Assembly: GCF_036226505.1 (NCBI RefSeq)
Contig: NZ_CP108484.1
Location: forward strand, 496,001-560,000
DNA: 64,000 nt
Direction of reading: 5' to 3'
From: Kitasatospora sp. NBC_01246
GTDB lineage: Bacteria; Actinomycetota; Actinomycetes; Streptomycetales; Streptomycetaceae
Made by a program: the position numbers and the translations under genes. The notes under the pieces were generated by a model. The model had not been told where the DNA came from, did not search any database, and saw nothing but the letters and a program-made list of their open reading frames with translations. Of this stretch, positions 59,441 through 64,000 are shown piece after piece (the stretch's first letter is position 1; each line of letters starts with the position of its first letter).

Positions 59441-60658
59441 TCAGTGCCGCTCCGCCGTACCGCGGGCCCAGCTGCCGAGCACGGGGACGCAGCGCTCGGC
59501 GAAGTCCTCGTAGTCGGCGGCCGTGTTGTAGACGTGGGTCGAGAGGCGGAAGTAGCCGACGCCGTCGAAGCTGGTGAACGCGGCCTCGACGCCCAGCTCG
59601 GCCGCCACCCGGTCGCGCAGGGCGTCGGCTTCGAGTCGGGTGGCGGCCAGGCCGTCGGGGAGCCGGACCAGCCGCAGGGCGTTCACCGGCATGCCGACGT
59701 CGACGGCGGCGCTCTCGCCGGTCAGCTTCGTGACGGCCTCGCCGACGATGCGTTCGGCGTAGTCCGCCAGCTCGCGCAGGTAGTCGCGGGCGGCCGCCCA
59801 GCCCCAGGTCCGCTCGATGAAGCCCAGCGCCTCCGGGGCCGCCAGGTAGCTGCTGGCGTCGATCGTGCCCTGGGTGTCGAAGCGCTCGGGGAACGGGGCT
59901 TCGGCCGCCCAGGAGTCGATCAACGGGTAGAGCTGGTGACGGAGTTCGCTGCGGACCACCAGGGCCGAGGCGCCGCGCGGGGAGCAGCCGAACTTGTGCA
60001 GGTTGCCGACCCAGACGTCGAACTCCAGCCCGGCCAGGGGGTCTTCGGCCAGGCCCGGTACGTGGGCCCCGTCTATCAGCAGGGGGATGCCCAGCTCCCG
60101 GGCCGCCGCTCCGATCTCCTTCACCGGCATCCAGCGGGCGGTGGCCGAGGTGATGTGGTCGAGGACGATCAGCGCGGTCCGGTCGGTGACCTCGGCGAGC
60201 ACCGCGGCGCAGGCCTCCTCGGCCGTGGCGTCAAGCGGCACCCGTGCTGTCCGGACGCTGCCGCCCCAGCGGCGGGCCAGCCGCTCGGCGCCCATGGTGA
60301 CGGCGCCGTAGCCGTGGTCGGTGACCAGCACCTCGCCGCCGGGCCGGGCCGGGAGGTTGCCGTACACGACGCTCGCGCCCGCGCTGGCGTTGGGCACGAG
60401 GGCGAGGTCGCGCGGGTCGACCCGCAGGAAGTCCGCGACCTTCGACCGGGCGGCCGCCACCCGCCCGGGCAGGGCCGGGAACCACACCACCGGCGCCCGG
60501 TCCATCTCGGCGCGCAGCCGCTGCTGCTCCTGCTGCGCGGCCTCCGGGACGGCGCCGAAGGAGCCGTGGTTGAGGTGGGTCAGCGCCGGGTCCAGCGTCC
60601 AGGCGCCGGCGGCGGGCCGACCGTCCGGCAGCAGCAGGGGAAGCGGGGCGGGACTCAT
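59441..60658 (-). CDS. PLP-dependent class V aminotransferase (isopenicillin-N-epimerase-like)
   Basis: 405 aa. LDPALTHLNHGSFGAVPEAAQ at the start is typical of CefD-like/aminotransferase V proteins; VPNASAGASVVYGN in the cofactor region, IVLDHITSATARW with the PLP-contacting Asp/His, IDGAHVPGL and the Schiff-base Lys in GNLHKFGCSPRGAS. Family members include isopenicillin N epimerase, cysteine desulfurase-like and egt-type enzymes; no beta-lactam genes are nearby, so that name reflects fold only. Divergent from the GNAT gene with a 194-base gap. ATG 60658 has GGAGACGAC upstream. Confidence 0.9.
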   Translation of the reverse strand: MSPAPLPLLLPDGRPAAGAWTLDPALTHLNHGSFGAVPEAAQQEQQRLRAEMDRAPVVWFPALPGRVAAARSKVADFLRVDPRDLALVPNASAGASVVYGNLPARPGGEVLVTDHGYGAVTMGAERLARRWGGSVRTARVPLDATAEEACAAVLAEVTDRTALIVLDHITSATARWMPVKEIGAAARELGIPLLIDGAHVPGLAEDPLAGLEFDVWVGNLHKFGCSPRGASALVVRSELRHQLYPLIDSWAAEAPFPERFDTQGTIDASSYLAAPEALGFIERTWGWAAARDYLRELADYAERIVGEAVTKLTGESAAVDVGMPVNALRLVRLPDGLAATRLEADALRDRVAAELGVEAAFTSFDGVGYFRLSTHVYNTAADYEDFAERCVPVLGSWARGTAERH

Positions 60659-60852
60659 GTCGTCTCCAGGAGGGTGCCGTCGGTCGCAGGGTGAGGGTCG
60701 TCCGGTGGGGCTGCCGGAGAATCCGGTCCATCATGACGTCCGAGGCCTACGGTGCCTACCGCGGCCCCCGGTTCGGGCCCCGGGCCCCGGGCGGCCCGTG
60801 GTGCTCGCGCCCTCCGGTGCGGGAGCGGCGCCCGGCCCGGTAGCGTGCCGGG

Positions 60853-61362
60853 ATGGGAAAGATCGTCACGTATCTGGAGATGACCGGTCGCGAGGAGCTG
60901 ACGCCGGGTCGGGCGGTGCCCGGGATGGAGCTCCGGCGCGAGGAGGGCTTGTCGGCGCTGGTGCGTTCGGTCCAGGCCCGGGTCGGGGCCCCGTACGGCT
61001 GGCGCAGTTCCAGCCGGACCGACCAGCAGTGGACGGAGCTGGCGCGGGCGCACCCGCACCGCCAGTACTGGCTGGTCGAACTGTCGGGCACGACGGCCGG
61101 GATCGCCGCCCTGGAGCCCCAGGCCGGCGGGGAGGTGGAGATCGTCACCTTCGGGCTCCTGCCTGAGTACGTCGGGCAGGGGCTCGGCGGCCACGCGCTC
61201 ACCCTCGCCCTGCGGCAGGCCTGGGCGACCGAGCCGTTCGAGGCGGAGTCGGTCCGCAGGGTGTGGCTGCACACCGATTCGAACGACCACCCGACCGCGC
61301 TGGGCAACTACCTGCGCCGGGGTTTGCGCGTCCACCGCACCGAGACCGTCGAGGGCGCCTGA
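60853..61362 (+). CDS. GNAT-family N-acetyltransferase
   Basis: 169 aa. MGKIVTYLEMTGREEL, WTELARAHPHRQYWLVEL (substrate strand), IVTFGLLPEYVGQGLGGHALTLAL as the acetyl-CoA motif (Q-x-x-G-x-G form) and WLHTDSNDHPTALGNYLRRGLRVHRTE as motif B. Closest in style to Streptomyces acetyltransferases acting on small amines. A GTAGCGTGCCGGG context precedes the ATG without a strong ribosome site. It is monocistronic, between the aminotransferase and the FAD monooxygenase. Substrate unknown. Confidence 0.88.
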   Translation: MGKIVTYLEMTGREELTPGRAVPGMELRREEGLSALVRSVQARVGAPYGWRSSSRTDQQWTELARAHPHRQYWLVELSGTTAGIAALEPQAGGEVEIVTFGLLPEYVGQGLGGHALTLALRQAWATEPFEAESVRRVWLHTDSNDHPTALGNYLRRGLRVHRTETVEGA

Positions 61363-61586
61363 CCGGGCCGTCTCCCGCCGGCCGCGGCTGCCCCGGCGCC
61401 ACACCGCGGCGGCCGCGGCCGCCCCCTCCTGCCGGTCGTGCTGCCCGCGCACCGCCTGGATCGCCTCCCGTGCAGGCTTGCTGTCAGCGGCCTGTGATGC
61501 CGTGTCAGTGAGCTGTGTGCGATCCATCAGTGGCCCCGTGGAACCTCGGAGTGCCTGAAGGGTTCAGGCTTCGGAGGGGAGTTCCC

Positions 61587-63086
61587 GTGCATGACGTGGT
61601 AATCGTGGGCGCCGGCCCGGTCGGTCTGTTCCTCGCCTGTGAGCTCGGCCTCGCGGGCTGTTCGGTCCTGGTTCTCGAACGGGAGGCCGAGCCCGGCTCC
61701 CCCTGGCGGGCGGCGCCGCTCGGGAGCCGGGGCCTCAACACCGCGTCGGCCGAGGCGTTCCACCGCCGGGGGCTGCTGGACCGGCTGCGGAAGGCCGCGG
61801 GTCTCGACGACGCGCCCGGGTCGGCCCGGCCGCGCCTGGGCGGCCACTTCGGCGGAATGATGCTCGACCCGGCCAGGATCGACGTCGCCGCCCTGCCGTT
61901 CCGGCTTCCCGGCTCGGCCACGGAGAGCATGATGGCGTCCCTCGACGTGGTCGAGGGGCTGCTGTCCGAGCGGGCGACCGCACTCGGCGTGGAGATCAGG
62001 CGCGGCGTCACGGTCTCGGCGGTCACCCAGGACGACGAGGGCGTGGTGGCCTGGGCGGGCGAGGACGCGTACCCGGCGCGCTGGCTGGTCGGCTGCGACG
62101 GCGGACGCAGCGCCGTGCGCCGGCTCACGGGCTTCGACTTCGTCGGCACCGGGCCGCAGCTCACCGGCTACTCGATGCGCGCCACCCTGGCCGATCCCGA
62201 GGAGCTGGCTTTCGGCTTCAACCTCACACCGACGGGCCTGTACGTCCGGATGCCCGGCAAGGGCCACCTCGCCATGATGGACTTCGACGGCGGCGCGTTC
62301 GACCGCTCGCAGACGCCCACCCGCGCGCACCTCCAGTCGGTGCTGCGCCGGGTCTCCGGGACGGACGTGACGCTGGGCGAGGTCGACCTGGTGTCGACCT
62401 TCACCGACCGGGCGATGCAGACGACGACCTACCGGCAGGGGCGCGTCCTGCTCGCGGGCGACGCCGCGCACATCCACTCCCCGCTGGGCGGCCAGGGGCT
62501 CAACACCGGCATCGGCGACGCCGTGAACCTGGGCTGGAAGCTCGCGGCGACCGTGCACGGGCACGCGCCGGACGGACTCCTCGACAGCTACACCCGGGAG
62601 CGCCACCCGGTCGGCGCCGCGGTGCTCGACTGGACGCGCGCCCAGGTGGCGGCCATGCGGCCGGACCCGCACGGGCGGGCGATCCAGGCGGTGGTGCGCG
62701 AGCTGATCGGCACCCGTGACGGAGCGACCTTCGTGTTCGAGCGGATATCGGGCGCCTCGGTCCGCTACGACCTCGGCGACGAGAACCCGCTGGTCGGCCG
62801 CAGCGCCCCGGACTTCCTCCTCGGGGACGGCACCCGCCTCGGCGAGCTGCTGCGGGACGGCCGGGGCGTCCTGCTCGACTTCACGGTCGACCGGCACCTG
62901 CGCGAGGTGGCCGGGGACCGGGAGAGCCGGATCCGGTACGCGGCCGGGCCGGCCGCGAACGACCTCGGGTTCGGCGCCGTACTCGTCCGGCCCGACGGCA
63001 CCGTCGCGTGGGCGGACGGCCACGACCCCGACCGCAAGTCCCTCGCCTCCGCCGCCGACCAGTGGTTCGGCGCTCCGGCGTCCTGA
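61587..63086 (+). CDS. FAD-dependent aromatic hydroxylase (class A flavoprotein monooxygenase)
   Basis: 499 aa from GTG 61587 with GGAGGGGAG 5 bases upstream; an in-frame ATG at 61515 lacks a ribosome site. FAD motifs: VVIVGAGPVGLFLACELGLA (GxGxxG), LVGCDGGRSAVRR (DG) and GRVLLAGDAAHIHSPLGGQG (GD). A thioredoxin-like C-terminal domain follows (ELLRDGRGVLLDFTVD). This layout is that of PgaE/RdmE/MhpA-like polyketide or phenol hydroxylases, and rifampin monooxygenase (Rox) is a relative, but nothing here identifies the substrate. No pathway genes flank it. Confidence 0.9.
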   Translation: MHDVVIVGAGPVGLFLACELGLAGCSVLVLEREAEPGSPWRAAPLGSRGLNTASAEAFHRRGLLDRLRKAAGLDDAPGSARPRLGGHFGGMMLDPARIDVAALPFRLPGSATESMMASLDVVEGLLSERATALGVEIRRGVTVSAVTQDDEGVVAWAGEDAYPARWLVGCDGGRSAVRRLTGFDFVGTGPQLTGYSMRATLADPEELAFGFNLTPTGLYVRMPGKGHLAMMDFDGGAFDRSQTPTRAHLQSVLRRVSGTDVTLGEVDLVSTFTDRAMQTTTYRQGRVLLAGDAAHIHSPLGGQGLNTGIGDAVNLGWKLAATVHGHAPDGLLDSYTRERHPVGAAVLDWTRAQVAAMRPDPHGRAIQAVVRELIGTRDGATFVFERISGASVRYDLGDENPLVGRSAPDFLLGDGTRLGELLRDGRGVLLDFTVDRHLREVAGDRESRIRYAAGPAANDLGFGAVLVRPDGTVAWADGHDPDRKSLASAADQWFGAPAS

Positions 63087-63266
63087 CGCGGTCCCGGCTC
63101 CTCCCCTCCTCTCGCCTGCTCGACCGAGTTCCAGGAGCACGCCCATGACGATCGCCGGTTGCCCGTGAGCAGCCGGCCGGACCGGGTTCCTGCGGGAAAC
63201 CGGTGATCGCCTGTCATGACCCCACCGTTCCCCCTAGCCTGTGAGGGCTCACGGGAGGGGGACACG

Positions 63267-64000
63267 TTGGAGCGACTCGGGGCCGGGGACCCACGTCAGG
63301 CCGGGCCGTACACGCTGATGGGGCGGCTCGGGGCCGGCGGCATGGGCGCGGTGTATCTGGGGCGGTCGGCCGGCGGGCGGACCGTCGCGGTCAAGGTGGT
63401 GCGGCCGGAGCTGGCCGGGGACGGGTCCTTCCGGGCGCGCTTCCGGCAGGAGGTAGCGGCGGCCCGGCAGGTCTCCGGGGCGTTCACCGCCCCGGTGGTG
63501 GACGCCGACACCGAGGCCGCCACGCCCTGGATGGCGACCGCGTTCGTGGTCGGCGTCCCGCTCCAGGATGCGGTGGCCCGGCACGGCCCGCTGCCCGGGG
63601 TGACCGTGCGGACGCTGGCCGCCGGGCTGGCGGAGGCGCTGACCGAGGTGCACCGGGCCGGGCTGATCCACCGTGACCTGAAGCCCGGCAACGTGCTGCT
63701 GGCACTGGACGGGCCGCACGTCATCGACTTCGGGATCTCCCGGGCGGCCGACGGCACCGGGCTGACCACGACCGGCGCGGTCATCGGGTCGGCGCCGTAC
63801 ATGTCGCCGGAACAGGCGCTGGGCGAGCCGCTCACCCCGGCGAGCGACGTGTTCGCGCTGGGCTCGACGGTCGCCTACGCCGCGCTCGGCACCCGGCTGT
63901 TCGGCGACGGCGCCGGGGCGGCGGTGCTGTTCCGGGTGGTGAACACCGACCCGGACCTGAGCGGCCTCCCGGACGGGATCCGGCACCTGGTCGCCGGGTG
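63267..64000 (+). CDS. Serine/threonine protein kinase, 5' part (runs off the window)
   Basis: A TTG at 63267 with GGGAGGGGGAC directly upstream opens a frame that continues to the window end (244 codons). It encodes a PknB/Hanks-type kinase domain: MGRLGAGGMGAVYLGRSAGG (P-loop), TVAVKVVRPEL with the ATP Lys, IHRDLKPGNVLL (catalytic loop Asp), VIDFGISRA (DFG) and GSAPYMSPEQALG. The rest of the C-lobe and any sensor domain lie beyond the edge. Streptomyces kinases of this type start with a similar short leader before GPYxLxGRLGxGGMG. Confidence 0.93.
   Translation, partial: MERLGAGDPRQAGPYTLMGRLGAGGMGAVYLGRSAGGRTVAVKVVRPELAGDGSFRARFRQEVAAARQVSGAFTAPVVDADTEAATPWMATAFVVGVPLQDAVARHGPLPGVTVRTLAAGLAEALTEVHRAGLIHRDLKPGNVLLALDGPHVIDFGISRAADGTGLTTTGAVIGSAPYMSPEQALGEPLTPASDVFALGSTVAYAALGTRLFGDGAGAAVLFRVVNTDPDLSGLPDGIRHLVAG

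Noticed and set aside
59441..60658. Beta-lactam biosynthesis based on the isopenicillin-N-epimerase-like gene
   Set aside because: No ACV synthetase, isopenicillin N synthase or other cluster gene is nearby; the resemblance is only at fold level.
61587..63086. Rifampin monooxygenase (Rox) working with rph
   Set aside because: It shares the flavoprotein fold with Rox but is 40 kb from rph, and no RAE-like palindrome was noticed in the 224 bases upstream of it.
1..64000. CRISPR array
   Set aside because: The tandem repeats seen are short direct repeats of 6-21 bases without regular unique spacers of equal length, and no cas genes are present.
1..64000. tRNA or rRNA genes
   Set aside because: No cloverleaf with a GTTCGA-type T-loop and no rRNA-like conserved stretch was noticed on either strand.

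Overview
The window is very GC-rich with strongly GC-biased third codon positions, frequent GTG/TTG starts, AGGAGG-like ribosome sites and ATGA/GTGA/TTGA gene overlaps. Together with Tat and Sec secretomes, a LAxTG cell-wall anchor, a DasR-type operator before a hexosaminidase, a rifampin phosphotransferase behind a rifamycin-associated element, and a glnA-like gamma-glutamylation cluster, this points to a Streptomyces or close relative (Streptomycetaceae). No rRNA, tRNA, CRISPR array, prophage or polyketide/peptide synthetase locus is seen. Several broken genes and simple repeats fit an accessory or arm-like chromosomal region.

Layout. 0-11 kb: secreted SMase D-like phospholipase; methyltransferase/MFS operon with a divergent ArsR-type regulator; serine hydrolase; allene-oxide-cyclase-like protein; quinone oxidoreductase plus TetR; I36-type inhibitor; serine-hydrolase homologue without its catalytic Ser and Lys. 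11-17 kb: two-component system with two small exported proteins, HAD hydrolase, TetR/SDR divergent pair. 17-23 kb: HD protein, 5'-truncated GH89 gene, small secreted protein, and rph with its regulatory element. 23-29 kb: saccharopine-dehydrogenase-like protein, secreted pyroglutamyl-peptidase homologue without catalytic Cys, a miniature P450 coupled to a PEP-mutase-like gene, class A PBP. 29.8-36.8 kb: permease / glutamine-synthetase-like / hydrolase / aldehyde dehydrogenase / SDR operon with a divergent FadR-type regulator and a long palindrome between them. 37-41.5 kb: GH20 hexosaminidase, P-loop protein, transposase remnant, subtilase that has lost Asp and His. 41.8-48.3 kb: Dyp peroxidase, beta-helix lipoprotein, LAxTG-anchored surface protein. 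49-54 kb: NUDIX, C70-type protease with a membrane-anchored neighbour, MazG-like and GNAT genes, unknown 389-aa protein. 54-64 kb: SDR, zinc alcohol dehydrogenase and a second ADH remnant, gnd with a loop-less GroES-like gene, VOC, class V aminotransferase, GNAT, FAD monooxygenase, and the 5' part of a Ser/Thr kinase gene.

Working together. The clearest pathway is at 29.8-36.8 kb: uptake, ATP-dependent gamma-glutamylation of an amine, oxidation of alcohol to aldehyde (SDR) and acid (ALDH), and hydrolytic release of glutamate. An alcohol-oxidising SDR in place of a PuuB-type amine oxidase suggests ethanolamine or another amino alcohol rather than putrescine (inference). The most unusual theme is three exported enzyme homologues with substituted catalytic residues (9678, 24261 and 41496 starts), plus a P450 of half normal size without the ExxR helix and a Cpn10 homologue without the GroEL-binding loop.
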